This document shows positions 9,793 through 18,840 of a stretch of DNA of 64,000 bases, piece after piece (position 1 is the first letter of the stretch; each line of letters starts with the position of its first letter). The DNA is taken from contig OX419760.1 of NCBI GenBank assembly GCA_948567375.1, positions 54,064,001 to 54,128,000 on the forward strand. Reading direction: 5' to 3'. Under the pieces are notes generated by a model. That model did no database searches and had not been told where the DNA came from. It saw only the letters and a program-made list of their open reading frames with translations. The translations under genes were made by a program, and so were the position numbers. This stretch comes from Lunularia cruciata (lineage: Eukaryota; Streptophyta; Marchantiopsida; Lunulariales; Lunulariaceae).

Positions 9793-10008
9793 GCATCTAA
9801 GAAGCTTCCTAACTAGTTAACTTGCGCCCTAAGTAGGTAGCTTCTAGAAGGAAGCTTCTAGACTCTTCTAACTAGCTTAGCTTGCATGCCAAGTAGGCGG
9901 CTTCTAGAAGGAAGCTTCTTGAGAAGCTTCCTAGTTAACTTGGCTTGCACTCCAAGAAAGCGGCTCAAGGAAGCTTCTTGAGAAGCTTCAAGGGACTTGT
10001 ATGATACC

Positions 10009-10016
10009 TATAAATA
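10009..10016 (+). promoter_or_regulatory. TATA box of the LTR promoter
   Basis: TATAAATA lies about 25-30 bp before the expected transcript start, downstream of the GAA/TTC array, and is repeated at 14669-14676 in the 3' LTR. Confidence 0.65.
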
Positions 10017-10121
10017 CCAAGGCCGAAGCTCATGCTAGGCATTTGGAGTTTTCCCTTATTCAAGTGTCCCAATGTGAATTTCCATTCTCCTATTTCTCTC
10101 CTCGGTTTCGGTCTTTTACAT

Positions 10122-10133
10122 TGGTATCAGAGC
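10122..10133 (+). promoter_or_regulatory. primer-binding site (iMet tRNA)
   Basis: TGGTATCAGAGC, one base after the LTR, is the standard plant initiator-Met-tRNA complement. Confidence 0.9.
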
Positions 10134-10137
10134 AGGA

Positions 10138-10731
10138 ATGGGATGGATGGAATTTATGGACCACCAAATCCACTTCCGCCAAACCATTGGGACTTTCATG
10201 TCCAGATATTACCAAAGCATCGTTTCACACAGTTCATCACCTCACGCTTTGGGCGGGATTTTCTACATACAGATTGGTTCGGTGAGAAGCTATATCACAC
10301 AATTTCAGAATATCATCATGCAAATTCCAAATATCCAAGAAGGTGAAGTTCTGGATCGATTTGTGCAAGGATTGAAGTCACGAACCAGATTGGAGGTGAC
10401 CATGCGAGAGCCACAGAACGTAGAAGAAGCCATGCAATTGGCTGAGCGTTTTGATTCCTTAGTTGCAACAACTTGGTCTCGACCTCGACCTACACAAAAC
10501 CTACCCGTACCACGAGTGGAAGAACCGGTACCAATGGAGATTGATGCTATCCAGCGAAGACCACTTGGCACAGCAGATAGAGAAAGATTACGACAAAATG
10601 GAGGTTGCTTTTATTGTCGCCAGTTGGGGCATCGCATTGCTGAATGTCCACTCAAGAATGAACAACCTCGACAAGTTGCCCAAGTGGAGGTTGTGGAGCG
10701 GAATGATCCGGGAAACGAGGAATCCCAGTAG
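10138..10731 (+). pseudogene. gag: internally deleted gag, copy A
   Basis: Against copies C and D about 600 bp are missing near 10266, removing the end of the small ORF and the N-terminal half of gag. The deletion joins the out-of-frame ATG at 10138 to the remaining gag frame, giving one 197-codon ORF. Its first ~40 residues come from the wrong frame of the small ORF; the rest is genuine gag from GSVRSYITQFQNIIM, with the CCHC knuckle CFYCRQLGHRIAEC, to the stop at 10729-10731. The true small-ORF frame (from 10143) runs instead to 10346. This Gag lacks most of the capsid-like domain. Confidence 0.8.
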
Positions 10732-10755
10732 GAGATTTCGAGCCGCCTACTGGGA
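10710..10755 (+). promoter_or_regulatory. putative -1 ribosomal frameshift signal, copy A
   Basis: Heptamer GGGAAAC at 10710-10716 sits in the gag frame as G GGA AAC. A 6-nt spacer (10717-10722) leads to a perfect 10-bp stem (10723-10732 with 10746-10755) with a 13-nt loop. The gag stop TAG lies inside the stem at 10729-10731. The pol frame is open from 10707 and is -1 to gag. pol has no convincing ATG of its own, so a frameshift explains its expression. Confidence 0.75.
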
Positions 10756-13034
10756 GCTTGATTAGTTCCAATGGGATTGAAGGCTCGACCTATGCAAGTT
10801 TGCTTCACTTGCAAGGTATGATATCTAATCGGGGTTGTAGAATTTTGGTTGATTCTGGAAGTTCAGAGAATTGCATGTCTATGCAAGTGGCAAAGGAATT
10901 GGGTATTCCTATCAGGCCAGTGATTGGAAGTAGTTTGATGATGGCGGATGGTAGAAAGTGTTCTGCATTCCGCACCTTGCATCCTGTTACCTTCAAGATT
11001 GGGAAGGAGTATTTGGAGTGTATGAGGTTCGTAGTGGCACCTCTACATTATGATATCATTCTAGGTCTACCTTGGCTTGAATGTCATAAGGTTCAATTTG
11101 ATTGGACCCGACACCAAATTCAAGTACAACACCAAGGTAGGAATTTCCGATTAGGTTGTCTGGCACCTCTGAGTAAGACACCTAAGAATAGTCAGTCCCA
11201 AGATGGGAAGTTTGTCGAGAAGGTAGCCATAGAGCGAATCTGGAAGGGAGATGAGTCCCAAGATGGGAAGTTTGCCAGGAAGGCAACCATGGAGCAAGCT
11301 TGGAAGAGAGATGAGTCCCTAGAAGGGAAGTTTGTGAATGAAGCAGCCATAGAGCAAGCTTTGGAGGATGATAAGTCTGTATTCGCGGTGTGGATCAAGC
11401 CGATTGCACAAGAACAATCTGAGGAGGGCCAAGTGCCGCATCAAGCAATGGTTGATCGGATAGTTCAGGAGTTTGCAGATGTGTTTCCGGATGATCTGCC
11501 AAAGGGATTACCCTCCGATCGAGGTATGCCCTTCAAGATCGAGTTATTGCCAGGGAGTACTCCAGTGAGTAGACCAATCTATCGGCTCTCACCAAAGGAG
11601 TTGGAGGAGTTGCGAACAACACTTACAGAGTTGTTGGAGAAGGATTTCATACGACATAGTACCTCTCCGTGGGGAGCACCGGTACTATTTGTTCCAAAGA
11701 AGGATGGAGGACTTCGTTTCTATATTGATTACCGTGGGCTCAATAAGCAAACCGTGAAGAATGCATATCCCTTGCCTCGGATCGATGACCTGCTTGATCA
11801 ACTAAGTGGAGCACGCTACTTTTCCAAGCTGGATCTTCGTAGCGGCTATTGGCAAATTCCTATTGAAGGAGAGGACGTGCAAAAGACTGCTTTTCGCACA
11901 AGGTATGGACATTTTGAGTGGAGAGTTCTACCTTTTGGACTCACTAATGCTCCAGCAGTCTTCATGGATCAGATGCATCGAGTGTTGGAGGGACTATTAG
12001 ATCGGTCCGTGGTGGTGTTCTTAGATGATATCTTAATCTATAGCAGGACAGAGGCAGAACATGTGAATCATGTGCGAGAAGTCCTAAGACGACTACGACA
12101 GTGGAAATTTTACTGCAAGAAGTCAAAGTGTGCTTTTTGGCAGAAGGAGGTTACCTTCTTGGGTCATAAGATCTCATCAGAGGGGATCAAGATGGAAGAG
12201 GAGAAGATCAAGGCCATTACTGATTGGCCTACCCCGAAAGATGCTACAGAAGTACGAGCATTCAATGTACTGGCCAGTTTTTATCGACGGTTCATCCACT
12301 ATTATGCTCACGTGGCTGCACCATTGACTGACCTCTTGGGAAAGAACTCGAGCTTCCAGTGGACCACCAAGCATGAAGAAGCATTCCAGAAGTTAAAGCA
12401 TATGGTGTCTTCAAGACCTATTCTTCAACCATATGATCCTCAACTACCTTGTGTGGTTGATTTTGATGCTTCTAACTTTGTAATTGGAGCTGTGTTGCAA
12501 CAAGAATTTCCAGATGGACTACATCCAATTGCCTTTGTGTCTTGCCGACTAAATACAGCGGAAAGAAATTACTCTGCTCGGGATTGGGAACAACTTGCAA
12601 TGGTATATGCCACCAAGGTATGGAGGCATTATCTCTTGGGGAAACAAGTGATCATGCGAACTGATCACAAGCCATTGTTGCAGACCTTACACCTAGAGCA
12701 CATGAAGAGTCGACATCATCGATGGGAAGAGCAACTCCAATTGTTCGACATCAAACTTGAGTACAAACCAGGTCGGTTCCATGTCATCCCTGATGCTCTA
12801 TCACGACGACCTGATTTGAAGTCTCTTCCTCTCATCACGGCAGCAATTACAACGGTGTCAATTGATCCCAAGATTCATAACGAGTTTCGGTTAGCCCTAC
12901 AGCAAGATCCCTTCTTCCAAATGGTACACGGTCGTCTAACAGCACGCAACAAGGAGAACAACACCTTCTCCTTCAAGGAAGGCCTTTTATTCCATGCAGA
13001 CCAGATCTATGTTCCAACCAAAGGTGATCTTTGA
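10734..13034 (+). pseudogene. pol: pol copy A, first part: protease, RT, RNase H
   Basis: Expected to be made as a Gag-Pol fusion by frameshifting. Protease active site VDSGSSEN (DSG codons 10851-10859) and ILGLPWLE are intact. A linker with three 20-residue repeats follows (11196-11375). RT shows [43 protein letters not shown] and the FLDD active site at 12018-12029. RNase H shows VVDFDASNF (12453-) and [10 protein letters not shown]. The frame closes at TGA 13032-13034, where copy D has CAA; both derive simply from CGA. The same frame resumes at once with integrase, so this is one pol gene with a nonsense mutation. Confidence 0.92.
11196..11375 (+). repeat. three 60-bp in-frame tandem repeats in the pol linker
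   Basis: Units 11196-11255, 11256-11315 and 11316-11375 each encode 20 residues of the pattern S-Q-D-G-K-F-x5-E-x-x-W/L-K-x-D-E. They lie between protease and RT. The same three units occur in copy D (42919-43098) and traces remain in copy E near 48650-48735. Confidence 0.85.
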
Positions 13035-13037
13035 CTT

Positions 13038-14291
13038 GTGCGCCTTCAAGAAGCCCATGATTTACCAATAGTTGGTCACATGGGAGTGGACAAGACCTTG
13101 GGCACCCTCCAACGCCAATGGTGGTGGCCCAACATGACACGAGATGTTCGAGACTTTGTCCGATCATGTGAGAGTTGCCAACGGAACAAGGCCAGCAACC
13201 AGAAGCCGAGTGGACTCCTTCAACCACTCGCCATTCCATCCGCTCGTTGGGAGCATGTGAGCTTGGATCTCATCACATCCTTGCCAAAGACAAAACAAGG
13301 ACACACGGCAATTGTGGTGTTTGTGCATAAGCTTAGTAAGCAAATCCACTTGGCACCAACCTGTGATACCGTGGATGCTCCAACCTTAGCACAAATCTAC
13401 TTCGACAATGTCTTCAAGCATCATGGGATGCCACGTGTACTCATCTCCGACCGTGATCCTCGATTTACCGGGAAGTTTTGGCAAGCACTCTTCCAGATAC
13501 TCGGCACCAAGCTTGCTTTGTCCACGGCCTATCATCCTCAAACTGATGGACAAACCAAACGCGCCAATCGAACATTGGAGGATATGTTGCGGGCCTTTGT
13601 CAATGTCCACCATACCAACTGGGATGAATGTCTTGCAGCTGCAGAATTTGCCTACAACAATTCCAAACAGTCAAGCACTGGATTTTCTCCCTTCTTTCTC
13701 AATTTTGGCCAAGATCCGCTTGTTCCAGATTCTCTTCTTGCTCCCCCTCCCTCTCAGGTTCCTCATACTTCTACATTCTTGACCACTATATCCCAATCTC
13801 TCCAACAAGCCAAATCTCACCTCCTTGTTGCTCAGAATCGCCAAAAACAATATGCAGACCATCATCGTCGTGATCTCACCTTTGAAGTTGGTGATAAAGT
13901 CATGCTATCCTCTAGTAACCTCCCTCTCCCACTTGATACCCAAGTTCGTAAACTTGCTCCTAATTGGATAGGACCCTTTGATATCACCCACATTATCTCT
14001 CCTGTTGCTTATCGTCTTGCCTTACCTTGTCACATGCGTATCCATCCTGTCTTTCATATTTCCAAGTTGAAACCCTTTGTTCCTAACCCTTCTTCCTTTT
14101 CCTCTCGAGTCCAACCTCCCTCTCTTCCTGTCCCTATCAATGATCATGAGGAGTACGAAGTTGACCGTATCCTTGCGCGTCGCCATATTCAACGAGGCCA
14201 TCATCAACATACGGAGTACAAGGTCCTTTGGAAAGGGTATCCCCTTCATGATGATACATGGGAACCTCTTTCTCACCTCCAGAATGCATAG
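13038..14291 (+). pseudogene. pol: pol copy A, second part: integrase and chromodomain
   Basis: HHCC zinc region (GHMGVDKTLGTLQRQWWWP to CESCQRNK) is intact. Catalytic residues: Asp in SLDLITSL (13266-13268), Asp in LISDRDPRF (13449-13451); the third acid is Lys (QTKRANRT, codon 13557-13559) where copy D has Glu, a G-to-A change that should abolish integration. A chromodomain (YEVDRILARR, EYKVLWKGYPLHDDTWEP) follows. The stop at 14289-14291 is TAG where copy D has CAG, so the native end lies further on, inside the LTR. Confidence 0.92.
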
Positions 14292-14344
14292 ATGGCCATC
14301 AAGGAATTTGAAGCTTCACTGGCGACGAGGACGTCACCAACTAG

Positions 14345-14357
14345 CGGCGGGGGAATA
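14345..14357 (+). promoter_or_regulatory. polypurine tract, family A copy A
   Basis: GGCGGGGGAATA-type purine run directly before the 3' LTR. The same sequence precedes the copy D 3' LTR. Confidence 0.75.
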
Positions 14358-14780
14358 TGTAACAATATGGAGTTTAGTGACGAAGTTAGTTGAGCTTACG
14401 AAGTAGAGAATAAGACAAAATAGCCTAGAATATTCTAGAAGCATCTAAGAAGCTTCTTAGGAAGCTTCCTAACTAGTTAACTTGCGCCCTAAGCAGGTAG
14501 CTTCTAGAAGGAAGCTTCTAGAAGCTTCTAACTAGCTTAGCTTGCACGCCAAGTAGGCGGCTTCTAGAAGGAAGCTTCGTGAGAAGCTTCCTAGTTAACT
14601 TGGCTTGCACTCCAAGAAAGCGGCTCAAGGAAGCTTCTTGAGAAGCTTCAAGGGACTTGTATGATACCTATAAATACCAAGGCCGAAGCTCATGCTAGGC
14701 ATTCGGAGTTTTCACTCATTCAAGTGTCCCAATGTGAATTTCCATTCTCCTATTTCTCTCCTCGGTTTTGGTCTTTTACA
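14358..14780 (+). repeat. 3' LTR, copy A (423 bp)
   Basis: TG...CA ends, followed by the ATTCA target duplication. It contains a perfect four-unit GAA/TTC array at 14511-14528 as well as the conserved element at 14428-14440. Confidence 0.95.
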
Positions 14781-17110
14781 ATTCAAGTCTTTGTTCTTCA
14801 CATTTCTCCTCCTCGTCTCTTGCACCAACAACTTCAACTCATGCAGCCTTGTTTCTTTGATGCGCACATTGGCCTCTGTACTCAACATTGCATTCATCTT
14901 GATCATGATCTCTTTTAATGGCTCCAATCTCATTTTCCTCTCCCGTTCTCGATCTGCAAGCCAATCTTCTCTATACATTGCCAATTTTGCTTTGAACTCT
15001 GCTTTTACAGCTTCCTTCTCCTTCTCCTTCTCTTTCTGCACAATCTTTTCCTCTTGATTGTGAAGTAACTCTCTCAACCGTTCTTCTTCTCTATACCTCA
15101 TTGTCAACTCTCATTGCCACAATTGCTTCTTCTCCTCTACACTCTCCATCACTCTATCGAGCTCTTTTTCTTTCTCTACTACTCTCGCCTTAGCAAGGAT
15201 AATTTCTAGTCTTGAATCAGCACATTGCTGCTTCAAGATTTCATATTCAGCAATTTGTCTTTCCTTTGCTATGACGTTTTGTTCTATTAGTTCCTCCCGA
15301 TTCCTTGCTTCTCTCCTCAAATTCTCAAGCACTTGATTCTGCACTACTGCATCCACTCGTAGTACTTCCTTTTCCTCCTCACCTCGGATTATACTCTTCT
15401 TCAATTCCGAGTTCTCTTCTTCTAATCGTGCTAACACTTGCAACACAGTCTTCACCTTTGGACACTTTGACTCCATCTTCTTCTTCTTGTGCTCTAACTT
15501 TACTAATAATGGGCACACAACCTCCCGCAGGTACTCCACTCCTTCACTCGGAGTTACCTCAACTTGCGGAGTGATCTCCTTCTTCACCTCTTCTTCACTC
15601 GACACTTGCCTTTTGAGCCTCAGTCACCGTATAGGAATGGATGCTTCACTCCCCAAACTTTCATCCTCCTCTTCTCTTACCTTACTTGACCCCACTCCAC
15701 ACTTCACCTTTTGCTTGGAACAAACTCCTTGTTGAATGGTAACTTTCCTTTCTACCTGCTCTGGCACTTCATCTTCCAACTTTGAGTTACCTTTCTCCTC
15801 CATCTCCATTGTGGCTTTCTCTTCCGTGGGTACCGATGTCATCTCCCTTCCATCATTGCTATCACTACTTGTGTCTCCACTCTATAGTGTGAGCTCGGGT
15901 TCTTCATCTCTTTCCGAGTCTTTGGACTTGCACTCGGCTTCGCCTCCCAATTCTTCCTCCGACGATGTGATTACCACCATACCTTTCCTCAAGTTTACTC
16001 TTCTAGCCTTCCGAGGTCTTACTTTCTTGACGTCTTCTCCTTCTCCTTGTTGACTCTTCTTCTTCAACTTCGGAGTACTCACGTCCAACTGCATACTCTT
16101 CCTTGTCTGCACGTAATACTCATCGTTGCTCTTGATCTGAAGAATGTATTGTTGCTCCTCTGCATCAACATCCTTTCTTAAGTCGTGATGGAAATGTGAT
16201 ACAATCCTGTTGCACTTCGCTACATTGAGCAAGTTCAGCCCTAGATAGAAATGAGTTGCAAACGGCACAATGGAATGCGGAGGCAATTTATCCCGCAAAT
16301 TCCATACCATCAATCTTGTTCTCCTATGAAAACACTTTGCCCAGTTAATCGGCTCTCTTGCAAACAATTTATGGAAGAACACCGCTTAGTGCTTCATCAC
16401 ATAAGTTGTTCTCTCCAGCTTCAAGATTTCCATTAGAGCACTCACAATCCCTTGCTTGACAGGATCCTTGTAACGCTCTGCTTTGTAACCATTCTTTGTG
16501 TGCTTTGAAGAGAAAGCCTCTCTCGCCTCTTGGGTTTCTTCTGCTACTTCACCCTTCCCCAAGAACATGGCACCCTGCTCCATGCCTGCTTCTCTTCCGA
16601 GTACTAACCTCCAATCCAACTCTGTCCAGCGAGCCGGATTACCTCTCTTCCCCTCTTCCTTGGGGCCATCAAGACATCTACTCTTGATGATCTCAATCAT
16701 GAACCTTGGAAAGCTTAGGTTCCAGTTCCACGGCAAGAATGTGATCCGAAGTTTGCTCAAGACTTCAATTCTTGCAATCACATCTAACCTTCAAATTGCA
16801 TGATTTCTCACTATGAATTTGGAGTTCTTCTTCCTTCTCTCATCTTTCTCTCTTCCACTATGAGGTGGGGACCATTCTTCCTACTGATTCCTAGATTAGC
16901 TCTCTCGAATTCTTCTCTACACACCAATGCGTCTTTGACTCTACTTCCCTTCCCACGATCTCCTATAAGACGACTTCTTAATGGTGAGGGAAAATTGTTG
17001 GTCATCACTTTGTCTTTAGCCCAATTTTTATAGTCATGCCTTCTTTGTCTTTCTTCAATTTGAGTTTCTACCAAGAAATCACACCTCTTGCATGCTCCTA
17101 TCACTATCAA
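14781..17110 (-). pseudogene. unknown coiled-coil protein gene, 5' part, interrupted by element A
   Basis: On the minus strand one frame runs from about 16781 to 14781 and continues at 9704. It is broken only by in-frame TAA (16388-16386), TAG (15884-15882), TGA (15626-15624) and TGA (15113-15111). Upstream, 17110-16811 continues the protein in another frame, implying a small indel. The N-terminal part is globular-looking (WNWNLSFPRFMIEIIKSRC, then AREPINWAKCFHRRTR). A Ser/Glu acidic stretch follows, then a long Glu/Lys-rich coiled coil (REEERLRELLHNQEEKIV). I vaguely recall similar uncharacterised repetitive proteins from seed-free plants but cannot name a family. It may be an older mobile-element gene. 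Confidence 0.65.
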
Positions 17111-17470
17111 GTATCATTCACATGTATGACCGCCGTTTTTGAACAGTCCCTTCTTGAATGTCTCACCCCAAAGGAAAGTTTTTACATTGTCCTTGCCTTG
17201 GGTTGAGCACCCCCGATACGGAGACTCCTTACTTTGGGTTGTATGCTGACAGGGCAATTCCAAGTACTTTGCCTTATGACCCAAAGCCACGTTACCTCAT
17301 GTTTCATCCCGGGTACACTTTTCTTTGCCTTCTTTGGCCATACAGGGGCAATTCGCTTTCTCTATACACTTCTTCTTCCACATTTCAAAAAAAAACAAAA
17401 AATGTGGGTACCACAAGATTGGTTGGTGTAGTAGGCTTGGAGTGGAGCCTTTGTATCACCAAGAGATGAG
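17111..17470. other. junction between coiled-coil pseudogene and methyltransferase element
   Basis: A 103-codon plus ORF (17158-17469, with TPDTETPYFGLYAD) precedes the methyltransferase frame. It may be an N-terminal portion of that element's polyprotein or unrelated. No LTR or primer site was found here, so the 5' end of the element is undefined. Confidence 0.35.
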
Positions 17471-18192
17471 TGTGAGGATGAGCCTCTAGAGTCGATTACC
17501 TTGACACCTCTGGATACCACACTCATTGCTTGGCAGTATCCAATAGAGGGAGTATGTCTATTGGAGTTGTTTGGTGGGATTAGCACCGGACTAATTGCGA
17601 TCCTACAGGCGGGTATATGAGTACAAAGGTACTTGTATGTGGAGAGAGATGAGACTACTAGGCGAGTCTCTCTATATCATGTGGCACACTTGGCCTATTG
17701 ATATCATGAGTTATTACCAATGTTAGCAGTTAGAGGGTACCAGAAGGCACTATTGGTAGACATTTCCTTATTGGGGGCGCATGATCTGGAGAGACATGGG
17801 CCTATTCATTTGGTGATTTTGGGATGGCCATGTCAGGGACATACACGTGTTGGCCGAGGTTTGGGTCTTCAAGATCCCCATTCTGGTGTGTTTTGGGAGA
17901 TGTTACGGATACTACAACATCTCCAAGTTCATCACTCCATTTCTCTAGCTTACCTGTTGGAGAACATTCCTTTAATGGTGATTCTTGCACCAGAGTGGTA
18001 AGTACATATCAGGTCCATTCTTGGATGGGACCTGCTGTATTGTTAGATGCAACTAGAGTAGGATCACAGACTCATCATCTTTGTCTTTGGTGGACAAACC
18101 TTTTACCTGAGGAGATTTTACAACATGCTTATGATGGGATTCAGCGACTTGACCACATCCTTGTTGATGACATCTTGGATGTTGGGCGTTAG
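17471..18192 (+). pseudogene. cytosine-5 DNA methyltransferase domain (DNMT3-like) in a retroelement
   Basis: Would transfer methyl from S-adenosylmethionine to cytosine C5 in DNA. Motifs run in canonical order: I, LELFGGISTGL (17561-17593); II, YVERDE (about 17636); IV, GWPCQG with the catalytic Cys codon at 17831-17833; VI, LLENIP with Glu at 17960; VIII, DATRVGSQTHH then LWWTNLLP, read one frame over after a shift between 17971 and 18019. ISTGL and the WWTNLLP end resemble DNMT3 more than plant MET1/CMT. In-frame TGA (17618, near 17698) and TAA (17999) plus the frameshift show decay. It is on the same strand as, and directly upstream of, the RT at about 18900. Confidence 0.8.
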
Positions 18193-18840
18193 TCTCAGAC
18201 AGTGGTAGTGGCTAATAGGTCACCTATAGCAATGGTGAACCTAGTTGGACAGCCTAGAGCCGCATTTCCCACACTCATGAGTTTCCCAAGCTCTCATGCT
18301 TTTTGAGAAAGATGACTTGGACTTGTTTGGGACTCATATTTATAGTAGTTGGTGGAGCCTAACGTTGATGAGAGAGAGCAGGCAATGGGTTTTTGCACCG
18401 GTATTACCGATGTTCCAATAGTGTCAGAGGCATCTAGTTGTCAAGTGTTAGGTCAGGCTATGGACCTGAACTATTTGACCTGGATTGTGAGCCTTGGCTT
18501 GGCAGAGTAGCGTAAGATACGCTTGATAGGCATCACCACTCGGACACTTGTGAGCCTTGTGCCTATCAAGACAATTCATGCACATGCTGGGGGCGATGGA
18601 CCGAGTGGACATGGTATTCTTGGGACACAGCAAGTAGCTACTAGGGAGAGTGGTTTACTTGAAGTCCATCCAAGTGAGCGTGTGCTACTTGGATTACACC
18701 CTTGGTCCACTTGGGATGTAGCTAGAAGACGTATGGAGCTTGCACCTAGAGTGGAGGGAGTTTTTCACATGGAGATTAGGACCTCTAGTGGTTGGAGGTA
18801 TGACACTACTGCTCCCAAGGGCCCAGTGTAGCAACCAGTC
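18193..18840 (+). pseudogene. linker region of methyltransferase-bearing element, unknown
   Basis: Between methyltransferase and RT, several frames hold coding-like pieces (NLVGQPRAAFPTLMSF at about 18237; GLHPWSTWDVARRRMELAP at about 18687). No aspartic protease motif could be confirmed; a protease would be expected somewhere here. Confidence 0.4.

Larger units (their letters stand above)
9710..10120 (+). repeat. 5' LTR, copy A (411 bp)
   Basis: TGTAACAATA...GTCTTTTACA. Compared with the 3' LTR it lacks 12 bp in the GAAGCTTC-rich U3 region. It carries heat-shock-element arrays and a TATA box. Confidence 0.95.
9710..14780 (+). mobile_element. complete Ty3/gypsy retrotransposon, family A copy A
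   Basis: LTRs at 9710-10120 and 14358-14780 with TG...CA ends. The 5-bp target duplication ATTCA lies at 9705-9709 and 14781-14785. Inside are the iMet primer site, truncated small ORF, 5'-deleted gag, frameshift signal, pol (protease, RT, RNase H, integrase, chromodomain) and polypurine tract. It inserted into the minus-strand coiled-coil gene. By eye the two LTRs differ by roughly eight substitutions and one 12-bp indel, so insertion is fairly recent. A ~600-bp gag deletion, two stops in pol and a changed integrase catalytic residue make it defective. Confidence 0.96.

Noticed and set aside
9710-10010. Repeated GAAGCTTC / TTCTAGAA palindromes as a CRISPR-like or satellite array
   Set aside because: Spacing is irregular, there are no unique spacers of constant size, and the motifs are confined to LTRs; heat-shock-type promoter units explain them better.
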